Positions 53,736-62,449 of a stretch of 64,000 nt of DNA are shown here, one piece after another. Made by a program: the position numbers and the translations under genes. The notes beneath the pieces are model-generated. The model made no database searches. It saw only the letters and a program-made list of their open reading frames with translations, and was not told where the DNA came from. Numbering within the stretch: the first letter of the stretch is position 1; the number at the start of each line of letters is the position of its first letter. Origin of the DNA: Sulfobacillus thermosulfidooxidans DSM 9293 (lineage in GTDB: Bacteria; Bacillota; Sulfobacillia; Sulfobacillales; Sulfobacillaceae); the NCBI RefSeq assembly GCF_900176145.1, contig NZ_FWWY01000001.1, forward strand, positions 1,039,819 to 1,103,818, in the 5' to 3' direction.

Positions 53736-54289
53736 CTCTCGCGAAAATCAAAACTGACGTCAAGTAACGCACTGCGCTGCCAAATTAGTCCGCCGCATGA
53801 TTGGAGAGTAACGTCGCGCTGGTCATTACGTCGCATAATTATCGGGAGCGAATTTAGACTTGTATCAATGGCATGGGCACAAAAAAGTTGCAAAATGCCT
53901 CTGCTGAATGCGTCTCATACCTTGAAAGAAGTACATTATCGCTGTCCGCAGTATTGCGCAAAAGCATTTTCCACGGGCGTTAGGCATTGGATCCTCAAGG
54001 CCATAGATGCATTATCCAAGCGCCTTTCCCTTAACATTTATGCTGCGCGATTCACAACGCGCACTTGGTAAGGTAATTGCCTCACCGTCACGCCATGCAT
54101 CGCAGAGGATTAGGCCGACATTATTAGTTCACTTGATTGACCTACGCAAAAAGGAAAGATGGATGACCACCTAGAATAAGATTACGATTTTGGAGTCATG
54201 TGGGCGCACGATTATAAATGCTTTGGTGTGTTTTGAAAAGAAATTTGAAGCCATTGTCATCGTAGCGAAATGACATGGGAGGTATGGTA
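53736..54289. other. Intergenic, no recognised gene
   Basis: About 550 AT-richer bases between the two MFS genes. Short frames have no recognisable content. Confidence 0.35.
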
Positions 54290-55471
54290 GTGCAATATAA
54301 AAACACGGAACGCTCTCGCTTAATGACCGGATGGTTCACATTGTTTGTTATCGGAACGGATTTATTCGTCATCTCTCCTCTTTTGTCTCTGATTGCAAGA
54401 ACTATCCGGATCAGCCCCGCGGCAGCCGGATGGATGGTCACTATCTTTGCCGTTATCTATGTGATTGCAGCTCCTAAAATCGGTGCGCTATCTGACATAC
54501 TAGGACGAAGACGTATCATAGTCGGGGGATTGCTTCTTTTTTCCACAGCGAATTTTTTGACTAGTATAGCCTCGTCTTTCATTTTGTTGCTCGTGAGTCG
54601 AGCGTTTGCTGGCTTAGCTGCGGCAGCCGTAACTCCCTCTGTGTATGCCATCGCCGGGGACACTGCCCCTGAGGGTCGCCGGGGATCATGGCTCGCCATT
54701 GTGGGTTCGGGCTTGTTAACAGCTTTATGGATTGGGGCACCCGTGGGAACGTTACTCGCTCAGCGCTGGGGATGGCCGAGTGTGTTTGGGATTCTCAGCG
54801 GTTCGGCTTTGGCGTTAGCATTTCTCAATGAACGGGCTTGGCCGCATCAAGTATCGGCATCTTCGTCTCGATCGACGGTAGAATGGTGCCAACTAATCAC
54901 TGCCGTGGGACCAACGGTTTTTTGGGGAGCCGGAGTTTACGGTTTTTATACGTATCTAGGAGTCATATTGCACCTTTATCATTATAGCGCATCCCAATTG
55001 GCGATGGCCTTGGTAGCCTACGGACTCGGCGCAGTCAGTGGAAGTTTGAGTGGGGGTAAATTCGCTGACCGGTTCGGAGCACGCCGGATCGCGACCACAA
55101 GTCTCATACTCCTTGGTGCAACCCTTCTTGTTATCCCGTTCAGTTTGTTCATCCCCATTTTGCTCATCGTTAATTTGTTTCTCTACGCCCTCATGGGATA
55201 TGCATTTTTTCCATCCTATCAATCCAAGTTATCTCACGATTATCCCGGACATCGAACCACCATTTTGGCGTGGAATAATAGCGCCTTATATATCGGCATT
55301 GCTCTGGGTTCCGCTATGGGGAGTTTCGTCATCCAGGAATGGCAAGCTGATATTTTACCCATACTCAGTGGCGTGATTATCCTGATTGGATCGGCTGTCA
55401 GCGCAAAAGAGAAACAATGTCTACCAATATCTGATAGCTCTCGTACCGACTCTATCCAAAGACGGAGGTAG
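54290..55471 (+). CDS. MFS transporter, DHA1-type exporter
   Basis: 393 residues if started at the GTG at 54290 (GGGAGG 7 bases upstream; ATG codons at 54275 and 54284 overlap the site). 12 hydrophobic segments, LSDILGRRRIIVGGLLLF in loop 2-3 (DHA1 motif A) and GAPVGTLLAQRWGWPSVFGIL (motif C-like) in TM5. This is typical of H+-driven drug or sugar exporters of the AraJ/Bmr group. It is intact, unlike the broken exporter gene upstream. Confidence 0.8.
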   Translation: MQYKNTERSRLMTGWFTLFVIGTDLFVISPLLSLIARTIRISPAAAGWMVTIFAVIYVIAAPKIGALSDILGRRRIIVGGLLLFSTANFLTSIASSFILLLVSRAFAGLAAAAVTPSVYAIAGDTAPEGRRGSWLAIVGSGLLTALWIGAPVGTLLAQRWGWPSVFGILSGSALALAFLNERAWPHQVSASSSRSTVEWCQLITAVGPTVFWGAGVYGFYTYLGVILHLYHYSASQLAMALVAYGLGAVSGSLSGGKFADRFGARRIATTSLILLGATLLVIPFSLFIPILLIVNLFLYALMGYAFFPSYQSKLSHDYPGHRTTILAWNNSALYIGIALGSAMGSFVIQEWQADILPILSGVIILIGSAVSAKEKQCLPISDSSRTDSIQRRR

Positions 55472-55796
55472 GATGTAATCCCCAACTTTTAAATTGGCTG
55501 GTGCCGTTACATCAGTGACACTGAGATAACATATTTAAAACTTACTAATCCCTTCGTGACTCCCAGATGCGCTGATGGCATAGTCAGTGACGATCCGGCA
55601 TTGTGGGGAACGACGATGAATTAACGGGCAAAATTTTGAGACCCCGTTACATAAAAGATCGTGGTGCATAAGCCACTGCAGACAATCCCGTCACCTGGGC
55701 TTTTGTAAGGGAAACCGATTGCGCTACTAACAATCAAAAACGCGAATCCCTTACTGCAGAAAAACCCCCGCGAGGGCTGTATCACCTGTTAACGAA
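55472..55796. other. Intergenic between convergent genes
   Basis: 325 bases with no gene. CCCCCGCGAGGG near 55766 is a weak hairpin without a T-run. Confidence 0.35.
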
Positions 55797-56951
55797 TCAA
55801 AATGCTTGAGATGACGGACTGTAAAGAATCGGCAGCGGAATAGAAACTTTAGTGACCTTATCCCCGTTATTGTTGAGGATGTTTTGCCCGACCAATTCAT
55901 ATCCATAAAAATTCGGGATAGTCGCCGACGATGGCAACATCGTCCGTTGTCCGGTGACTTCGTTGTATGTCACCACACTGGCAGAGATCTTTCCATTGAC
56001 ACCCAAACTCGCCTCCCCATCTAAAACAAGACCATTCCACACGGCAACCCCCATGAACAGACCTCCCCCATTACTAAGACTGGCGAGTCCCGTAATGGTT
56101 CTCTGTTGGAGATTGAGATAATAGACGTTAAACGCGACTCCTTGAGCCGCATTGAACAGATGCGTCTCAATGACCAAGATGATCCCGTTATATGCTGGAT
56201 AGAGAGTTTCAGGCCACGCGACAGTAGGGAATTGACCCTCTCGAACAGGACCTGGGTTGTAAGGATGAGATACCAGACCCCAATGAAACCACTTTATCCA
56301 CGCCGTCTCCGCCATACTCGCCACATTCATTCTCTTGGCAAAGATCGATTGACCCGTCGTACTCCAAATGGGAGGAATGTCGCTCGTCAATAACTGAGCC
56401 CCTCTCGACAATAACCCGCCCTGAGAGCGCCACGGCGTCATCCACAGTTGAGCCGGAGCCTCAGGATATCGCGAAACGCCATTTCCCGTATAATGGCCCA
56501 AATGAGCCCAGATAAGATAGGGCCGACCGGATATAACAGTAGGAACAACCAGGTAATCGTTCGGATGCGTATCGCCTTGGGGCCAAAGCCAATGCACGCC
56601 GTCAATGACAAATCCTTGTCGCGTAAACTGTTCGGTTGAAAAAGATGTTCCCGTGTGTGATATCTGACTTCCCCTTATCGGCCATGCCTCATTGCTTGCG
56701 ATGGCACCGGGTGTCCCAACAATGATCGGCGCCTGATCCGTATAATTGCCGGACGACGACGTCTTCTTGGCTGCCGGGCTCGAAGGAGTTGGAATGGAAC
56801 TGGAGGGCGCAACCGGTGATTGGGCGCTCGGCAAGGGCGACCCATGACTTTTGGGTGATACACCGGATGTAGACAAGCTCATTCCACACCCTGCTAACAA
56901 CCCGACCAAAATCCCGGTGATACCCATAAGTCGAAGCTGATGCCTCACCAT
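55797..56951 (-). CDS. Predicted lipoprotein of unknown function
   Basis: 384 residues. The signal peptide ends in a lipobox LLAGC (Cys about 22). A Ser/Pro/Lys-rich linker (25-70) leads to a domain rich in Trp and aromatic residues (GVHWLWPQGDTHPNDYLVVP, WIKWFHWGLVSHPYNPGPV, NGGGLFMGVAVWNGLVLDGE), suggesting a beta-propeller-like or beta-rich surface domain. GGAGG precedes the ATG. Family not recognised. It is divergent from padR. Confidence 0.65.
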   Translation of the reverse strand: MVRHQLRLMGITGILVGLLAGCGMSLSTSGVSPKSHGSPLPSAQSPVAPSSSIPTPSSPAAKKTSSSGNYTDQAPIIVGTPGAIASNEAWPIRGSQISHTGTSFSTEQFTRQGFVIDGVHWLWPQGDTHPNDYLVVPTVISGRPYLIWAHLGHYTGNGVSRYPEAPAQLWMTPWRSQGGLLSRGAQLLTSDIPPIWSTTGQSIFAKRMNVASMAETAWIKWFHWGLVSHPYNPGPVREGQFPTVAWPETLYPAYNGIILVIETHLFNAAQGVAFNVYYLNLQQRTITGLASLSNGGGLFMGVAVWNGLVLDGEASLGVNGKISASVVTYNEVTGQRTMLPSSATIPNFYGYELVGQNILNNNGDKVTKVSIPLPILYSPSSQAF

Positions 56952-57160
56952 GTCGCCTCCTAAAAATGCGCAGCCTGAAACCGAAATACCTATCCCTAAT
57001 AACGTCCTTAGAACCCATCAGGTTACAGCAGTGAACCCTTTAGTGACCGTATTTCTCTAAAATATCCACTCCCTCCCCCTTTGAAACCAAAAAGAAAGGG
57101 GATCTATAGCTTTTGAATTCCTAATGTATCCCTAACCACTCTTGCTGGTATCTTGTTTCG

Positions 57161-57172
57161 CATGGTACCATG
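57161..57172. promoter_or_regulatory. Palindrome at the padR promoter
   Basis: CATGGTACCATG, a perfect 12-bp palindrome, lies between TTGTTT (57153-57158) and an AT-rich -10-like region, 6 bases before the padR start. PadR proteins bind ATGT/ACAT-type palindromes, so autoregulation is plausible. Confidence 0.45.
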
Positions 57173-57178
57173 TAGAAT

Positions 57179-57550
57179 ATGATAGAAAAAGACGATCCAT
57201 GGGGATTAGGACAATTGCGGCGTGGGGTTGTTGAATGGTGCGTGTTAGCCCTGCTACAACAGCACGAAAGATATGGTTTTGAGTTGGCTAAAACACTGTC
57301 AGCGGCCAATCTGATTGCCAGTGAAGGAACTATCTATCCCTTATTAGGTCGTCTCCGGCGAGATGGATTAGTGGAAACTCTATGGCGTGAATCGCCAGAA
57401 GGTCCCCCGCGGCGTTATTATGTTTTGACAGTAGCCGGAAAGGAATCTTTACAGCAATTTCGCAACCAATGGCAACAGTTCAAAGAAGCTGTTGACCATT
57501 TTCTCGGTGAAACCCAGGAGGAACACCATGACCACCACGAACCAAAATGA
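57179..57550 (+). CDS. PadR-family transcriptional regulator
   Basis: 123 residues. The PadR winged helix: RRGVVEWCVLALLQQHERYGFEL, ASEGTIYPLLGRLRRDGLVE, then RRYYVLTVAGKESL, followed by a coiled dimer helix and a His-rich tail (EEHHDHHEPK). No ribosome site precedes the ATG, so it may be translated leaderless. Its 3' end overlaps the next gene by 23 bases. PadR with a membrane HAAS protein is a common Bacillota pair. Confidence 0.85.
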   Translation: MIEKDDPWGLGQLRRGVVEWCVLALLQQHERYGFELAKTLSAANLIASEGTIYPLLGRLRRDGLVETLWRESPEGPPRRYYVLTVAGKESLQQFRNQWQQFKEAVDHFLGETQEEHHDHHEPK

Positions 57551-58136
57551 TCAACTTATTCAGCAATATATGGACCAAATGAGGCGCGCGCTGAAAGATT
57601 TACCTCCGTCTCGGCGACAACAAATTTTAGAGGATATTGCTGAACACATTCGCAGCGCACGCATGCAACTCCCTGAGGAAAACGAAGTAAGCATTCGCCA
57701 AATCCTCGAGAATCTAGGCGATCCTGAAATGATTCGCCACGAAGCTATGCTCCCCTCCTCTCGCTCTTCCAATGGCTTTGACCAGTGGGTGCCCTGGCTC
57801 TTATTGTTTGGCGGATTTTTATTTTTGATCGGATGGGTTACCGGGTTGATCCTCCTGTGGCGATCGCCTACTTGGCGAACACGTGATAAAATCCTGGGCA
57901 CACTGATTTGGCCTGGAGGTCTTGCGACCGTTTTCGTAGAGCTAGCATTACCAGCTGGTGCCACCACCCAATCATGTGCCGGTTTACCCAACGGGACCGT
58001 TCATTGTGTGACCAGCACCTCGGGATTTCATCTTCCCCTAGTGATAGGCATTCCGTTTTTGATTCTTGAAATATTCGCGCCCATTTGGGTCACAATGCGT
58101 TTAATGAAGATTTCTCGTCAAAGCATTTTGACATAA
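57528..58136 (+). CDS. HAAS-domain (DUF1700-like) membrane protein
   Basis: 202 residues from the ATG at 57528 (CAGGAGG upstream). An N-terminal HAAS helical domain (about 10-70: YMDQMRRALKDLPPSRRQQILEDIAEHI, ENLGDPEMI) and then about three hydrophobic segments. These proteins are usually membrane anti-sigma-like partners regulated by the adjacent PadR repressor. Confidence 0.78.
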   Translation: MTTTNQNDQLIQQYMDQMRRALKDLPPSRRQQILEDIAEHIRSARMQLPEENEVSIRQILENLGDPEMIRHEAMLPSSRSSNGFDQWVPWLLLFGGFLFLIGWVTGLILLWRSPTWRTRDKILGTLIWPGGLATVFVELALPAGATTQSCAGLPNGTVHCVTSTSGFHLPLVIGIPFLILEIFAPIWVTMRLMKISRQSILT

Positions 58137-58668
58137 ACCCTACTCACGAATCAGTCTCCGTGCCTCTGCGAGTTTCAATGAATCCCTCGCTATGTCTTGA
58201 TATCTTGCGTTTCTCCATCGTAAGGACAATATTCCCTAAGAGACAAAAAGATTCCCTTTCGTGCCGCCTTATTTTTCGCGATGTGTACTCTGAAACGCTC
58301 CATACTGTATCTCCCCACCGTCATTACGCAAATGCCAATCTTAGCATGAGACGACGCCTCGCGTTGTCGTAGGGCTTGATGCTCGGTCAAATGATGGTTC
58401 AGGTGAATTGCTTGAGGTTAACAAATTTCCTGACTCTAGCCCCAGTGAAAGATCCTTGTGCTGCCATGGTGCATATTCCCTCTTCACACATGCCGAAATG
58501 AAGCGTCCCTTGGCTTCGCCTTGACGCGTTGACGAGGAAGAGCATTTAAAAATCGTTTCCGTTATCTGCATCCCGCACTTATTGATAATGATGGTTGCAA
58601 TGGATCCGAAATACTTGCGTTGTTCAAATTTTTCAAGTAGGGTAATAAGGAAGAGGAGGAAGCGCCTT
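58137..58668. other. Intergenic, no recognised gene
   Basis: About 530 bases with no convincing gene. TTGTTC, 17 bases, TAATAA at 58620-58648 looks like a promoter but would start transcription almost at the ribosome site of the next gene. Confidence 0.35.
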
Positions 58669-59643
58669 ATGGATAATACCAACATGGAACAAATAACGGA
58701 ACCGGTAGAAGGCGTCTTTCGCATTCCGATTCCCGTACCCTTGCCCTTAAAATATGTCTATAGTTATGCCATCACCCTAGGTTCTGAATATCTCATTCTC
58801 GATTTAGGCATGGATACGGAAGAGGCCCAACAGGCATGGAAGAACGCGAGTCAATATCTTGGCCTCAAACCCGGGCGCGTCAAAGCCGTCTTTATCACCC
58901 ACTTTCATCCCGACCATGTTGGTTTAGCCCAGTTTGCTAGTCAGTCGTGGGATACCCCCATTTTTATGTGGGAAAAGGAACTGCAAACCGTTTATCAAGT
59001 TTTCGACCAATCGCCGGCCCCTCTCACGCCGTTTTTCACCTACCACGGTATGCCTGGGGATCTGGCTGAATATCTAGATCAAGAACGGTGGCTAACTCGG
59101 TGGGTGGTAAAGTTACCCCATAATCCCCCGATTCAACCCCTTGATCCCGCTCAAACCTGGGGCCCTTTCCAGTTACTTGACCAAGCCGGACATACCGATC
59201 ATCAATTGTTATTGTATTGGCCCGAACGCAAGCTGTTGTTTACAGGCGATCAAGTGCTATCACGCATTACGCCCAATATTAGCTATTGGCCAGATGCTGA
59301 TCCTGATCCACTCGCCTCCTATTTACAATCCCTTCAACAACTCGACGCCTTACCGGTCAGCTTGGGACTCGCTGCCCATGAAGCACTCATAGAGGATGTT
59401 CCCCAGCGCATTCAGGAACTCTTAGCCCATCATGAGGACAGAGCCAGGCGCATCGTCGAATTGTTGACCACGCCGCAAACCGCTTTTGAGGTCGCCCAGC
59501 GTCTCTTTACCCGGCCGCTGACACGCTTCCAGTGGCGATTCGCTGTCAGTGAAACCTTGGCCCATTTAGAATATTTGCGACGACGCCACCAGATTATGTT
59601 TGAAGATGCCAAGACCCATGGCCTATATTTGGCCGTACGCTAG
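58669..59643 (+). CDS. Metallo-beta-lactamase-fold hydrolase
   Basis: 324 residues from the ATG at 58669 (GAGGAGG 9 bases upstream). Metal-binding FITHFHPDHVGLAQFA (HxHxDH), the following His in DQAGHTDHQLLLYW and Asp in LLFTGDQVL. The C-terminal 80 residues (ELLAHHEDRARRIVELL, LAHLEYLRRRHQIMFE) look like the winged-helix tail of LACTB2/GloB-like hydrolases. It probably cleaves a thioester or phosphodiester. Convergent with the glycerate kinase gene, with a 4-base gap and no terminator. Confidence 0.85.
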   Translation: MDNTNMEQITEPVEGVFRIPIPVPLPLKYVYSYAITLGSEYLILDLGMDTEEAQQAWKNASQYLGLKPGRVKAVFITHFHPDHVGLAQFASQSWDTPIFMWEKELQTVYQVFDQSPAPLTPFFTYHGMPGDLAEYLDQERWLTRWVVKLPHNPPIQPLDPAQTWGPFQLLDQAGHTDHQLLLYWPERKLLFTGDQVLSRITPNISYWPDADPDPLASYLQSLQQLDALPVSLGLAAHEALIEDVPQRIQELLAHHEDRARRIVELLTTPQTAFEVAQRLFTRPLTRFQWRFAVSETLAHLEYLRRRHQIMFEDAKTHGLYLAVR

Positions 59644-59647
59644 TTGT

Positions 59648-60748
59648 TTAAGAGGCCATCCACATGGCAATGCGAAAAGCCGCTTGTTCGAGCAAGTGGA
59701 TGCGCATCCGTTCTACTTCACGGGCACTGCGGGGTTTATCGACTAAGGGATAGATGCCTTTTAATGCTTGATTATAAAATTGCATATACTGATCGCCCAA
59801 CCGTTCAACAATAGCGACTAAGGGTACGGCCAAAGGGGCTAAGCGCCTCGATAAAGTCGCAACCAAACTGAGATTTTGGGTCTTGTCAAGCGTCATTTGG
59901 GCTGTTAATACCCACTGCACATTAGCCCAGTACGTATCTAAATGTAAAAGATCTAGCAAATAGTCGGCAGCGGCTCTACTTTGAGCACCCATTCCGAGAA
60001 GTGCTAATCCGAGTCCGCCCCCTTCGCCAGCGCCGGACTGATCCAATAAGGGGGTCGAAAAGAATTCTTCCAGCAGCTGTGCATAATGCTGCATCTGCAT
60101 ATCGATAACGGGTAATTGATACGGGGATAATCCTTTGACACTGCCATCGGTAAATGTCACGCCCTCTTTACCTGTTAACGGTAAGGCCCGCAGATATAAC
60201 ATCACCAGGGGAACAGGAGGAATATGCAATTCGGTTTGTGTAATGTGATGGACTCGTTCTAACCCTCGTAATCCCCGGGGAACATCAGCACCCTGTTCAT
60301 CGACAAAGCGTAACCCAAAGTACTCGAGTAAGCCCATGCCCCCATCATGCACCATCACGTCGCCTAGTGTAATGATGATTTGGCGAGGATGATAGCGCAT
60401 CACATCCATAATCAACGGGCCTAATCCCCAAGAACTTGCCCGCATCACGTCTTGGATTTCACTGGCTCCCAGTATTTCAGCCGCATCAATCATGGCGCTA
60501 CCATCAGGTAATAGCGCCCAGCGGCTATCCACTTCACGCCCCGCAGCATTCCATGTGTGTGAGCGGCGAATCCGTCCCGAAAGCGCACGAACTACGATGT
60601 CAATCGTACCACGTCCACCTTCGGGCACCGGACGCACAATCACCCGGGATGCACAACGACATTGGCGAATTCCCCGTTCTAAGGCATCCGCTACCGCTTG
60701 GGACCCGACATTCGGCAAAAACCTTGTTGGGGCAATTAAGATGTCCAT
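59648..60748 (-). CDS. Glycerate kinase-family protein (divergent)
   Basis: 366 residues from the ATG at 60748 (GGAG upstream). IAPTRFLPNVGSQAVADALERGI, VPEGGRGTIDIV, LGDVMVHDGGMGLLEYFGL and SGAGEGGGLGLALLGMGA follow the order of type-1 glycerate kinases (GlxK/GarK: DGG.G, GAAGG.G). The usual late VITGEG motif is replaced by VQWVLTAQMTLDKTQ, so activity or substrate may differ. It is likely cotranscribed or at least close to tRNA-Thr on the same strand. Confidence 0.65.
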   Translation of the reverse strand: MDILIAPTRFLPNVGSQAVADALERGIRQCRCASRVIVRPVPEGGRGTIDIVVRALSGRIRRSHTWNAAGREVDSRWALLPDGSAMIDAAEILGASEIQDVMRASSWGLGPLIMDVMRYHPRQIIITLGDVMVHDGGMGLLEYFGLRFVDEQGADVPRGLRGLERVHHITQTELHIPPVPLVMLYLRALPLTGKEGVTFTDGSVKGLSPYQLPVIDMQMQHYAQLLEEFFSTPLLDQSGAGEGGGLGLALLGMGAQSRAAADYLLDLLHLDTYWANVQWVLTAQMTLDKTQNLSLVATLSRRLAPLAVPLVAIVERLGDQYMQFYNQALKGIYPLVDKPRSAREVERMRIHLLEQAAFRIAMWMAS

Positions 60749-60776
60749 GTTAGACTCCGTTGTGCGCAAAATACAA

Positions 60777-60852
<76 letters not shown>

Positions 60853-60864
60853 GATCCATAGGGC

Positions 60865-60893
60865 ATTATACACGGATTTATTGCATTTGACAA
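60865..60893 (-). promoter_or_regulatory. Strong sigma-A promoter of tRNA-Thr
   Basis: Minus strand TTGTCA, exactly 17 bases, TATAAT, with the tRNA starting 12 bases after the -10. Confidence 0.8.
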
Positions 60894-60901
60894 CTCGCAA
60901 T

Positions 60902-61639
60902 TTATTCCCGTGATAAATACCCCGGCTTTTCACCCGCCTGGTTGGTATACTCTAAAAGTTTTTGTGTTGTTTCGAGTGACGCCACTCCGGTAACTGGCAA
61001 ATGGACCATGACTTGAAAACGTTCGATGGCCTTTTTCACCTCAGGAGTATAGACTCCACTCAAGGATCCGGAATACACCTTAGCCAGCCGCAATAAGCGC
61101 TGAAGCTCAACAACATCTTGCCCAATTTGACCGGGATTTATGGCACGGCGAATTTTGACATAGGGTGTAATACCTTCCACAATCACCGGAGTTCCTAAAC
61201 TAATCAATGCATAGACTTGCTCAACATCATGATTATACATCCGAAAACATCCGTGAGATGCCACCGTTCCGACCGACCAGGGTTTATTCGTGCCGTGAAT
61301 CCCGTAAATGCCCCACGGTGCCGAAAACCGTATCCAACGAGTACCAAATCCGTCTCCCCAAATCGCTTTTTGGGTCACCACAAATTCGCCGCGGGGACTG
61401 GGCGTTTCCGGCTTACCGACAGCGACGGGGTAGACGTTAAACAATTTGTTATTGCGGTAAAGATATAATTTCCGTTGAACCACATTAATCACGATTTTCG
61501 TGGGCACCTTCTCCGCGGCAGCCTTCACGGCGCGGTGCGGCATGCTCCAAATAAGGCCCCCATAAATGCCCACCAGCAATATCCCCGTCAGGATTAAAAA
61601 CCACGGCCACCTAAAAGACGACCTGCCTGTAACTTTCAT
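60902..61639 (-). CDS. L,D-transpeptidase (YkuD) with a peptidoglycan-binding domain
   Basis: 245 residues from the ATG at 61639 (GGGAGGTGG upstream). One membrane anchor (about 12-33), YkuD domain with GIYGIHGTNKPWSVG and the catalytic VASHGCFRM (Cys), then a C-terminal PG_binding_1 domain (VVELQRLLRLAKVY...KKAIERFQ). It forms 3-3 crosslinks or anchors proteins to the wall outside the membrane. The start overlaps the stop of the membrane protein gene upstream. Confidence 0.9.
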   Translation of the reverse strand: MKVTGRSSFRWPWFLILTGILLVGIYGGLIWSMPHRAVKAAAEKVPTKIVINVVQRKLYLYRNNKLFNVYPVAVGKPETPSPRGEFVVTQKAIWGDGFGTRWIRFSAPWGIYGIHGTNKPWSVGTVASHGCFRMYNHDVEQVYALISLGTPVIVEGITPYVKIRRAINPGQIGQDVVELQRLLRLAKVYSGSLSGVYTPEVKKAIERFQVMVHLPVTGVASLETTQKLLEYTNQAGEKPGYLSRE

Positions 61640-62031
61640 GGCGTGTCCACCTCCCACGCTGTCCACAAGGTAAAGGCTAGCCATACCGCTGCCATCACCT
61701 TGGCCGTGGGAAAATCCAGTAAGGACCATAGACTTTGTGGTCCAAATAGATTGGTGAAAGTTCCGGCAGGCGCCATCGCAACGACTAAAGCCGGAAGCCC
61801 ATGCGTAATGATTTTGAAGCGGTCAGCGCGTACGCTCAATCCCTTCTTCACATATCCTACAAGACGACTCACTTCAGCCAAACCGAGCACAATGACAGGC
61901 CATAACACCATTTGCCAGGCCATCCACTCCGGTCGTTCATCAATGGGCAAGTCCCGAAATCCCCAACTCAGGATAACTAAGCCCAAGACCATCAAAAACG
62001 AGGATACGATTATCGCTACTTTCCGTATCAT
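61636..62031 (-). CDS. Four-helix membrane protein coupled to the L,D-transpeptidase
   Basis: 131 residues with about four hydrophobic segments (5-23, 40-58, 72-92, 106-126) and a basic loop (GYVKKGLSVRADRFK). Its stop overlaps the transpeptidase start by 3 bases (ATGA), so they form an operon. Family not recognised. Confidence 0.6.
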   Translation of the reverse strand: MIRKVAIIVSSFLMVLGLVILSWGFRDLPIDERPEWMAWQMVLWPVIVLGLAEVSRLVGYVKKGLSVRADRFKIITHGLPALVVAMAPAGTFTNLFGPQSLWSLLDFPTAKVMAAVWLAFTLWTAWEVDTP

Positions 62032-62194
62032 GACAAGCCACCTCGATTCACCCTATGTCGCCAAGGCTTTGTCTATGACAGGAAGTCTCAAAACGATATA
62101 AAAGACAAGAACGCCAGGCATAACTTTAAGACGGTGAGCATATCGCATAAGATGTCGGTTCGCCTAGACGAAGAATAATGGAGGGTAATGCAAT

Positions 62195-62380
62195 GTGCCC
62201 ACACCCCTTACGGTCATGATTGTCATAGGAAGCGTAATTTTATCCACTCCGACCCTGTTTTGGGCTCTAGGCGCCCAGAGTCAACTTGTCCGTATCTTGC
62301 ACATCACTTCATGCCTTTTGATGGCCCGTTTACTTTTTGTCGTGGCGACTTTTCGCCCAGATCGCACCTGTACGTTCTGA
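62195..62380 (+). CDS. Possible small membrane protein
   Basis: 61 residues from a GTG at 62195, 10 bases after GGAGG. Two hydrophobic segments (PLTVMIVIGSVILSTPTLFWAL; ILHITSCLLMARLLFVVATF). No family recognised. It ends just before the IS-like element, which may have cut it short. Confidence 0.4.
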   Translation: MPTPLTVMIVIGSVILSTPTLFWALGAQSQLVRILHITSCLLMARLLFVVATFRPDRTCTF

Positions 62381-62449
62381 GTCGGAATGTTTTCGGGAAT
62401 GATGGGGCTTACCTTCCGCACGTGGTGAGAACAAAAAAATTATTTTTTT

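Noticed and set aside
58582-59643. Longer form of the MBL hydrolase starting at 58582
   Set aside because: The strong GAGGAGG site lies at 58652-58660, so translation should begin at 58669.
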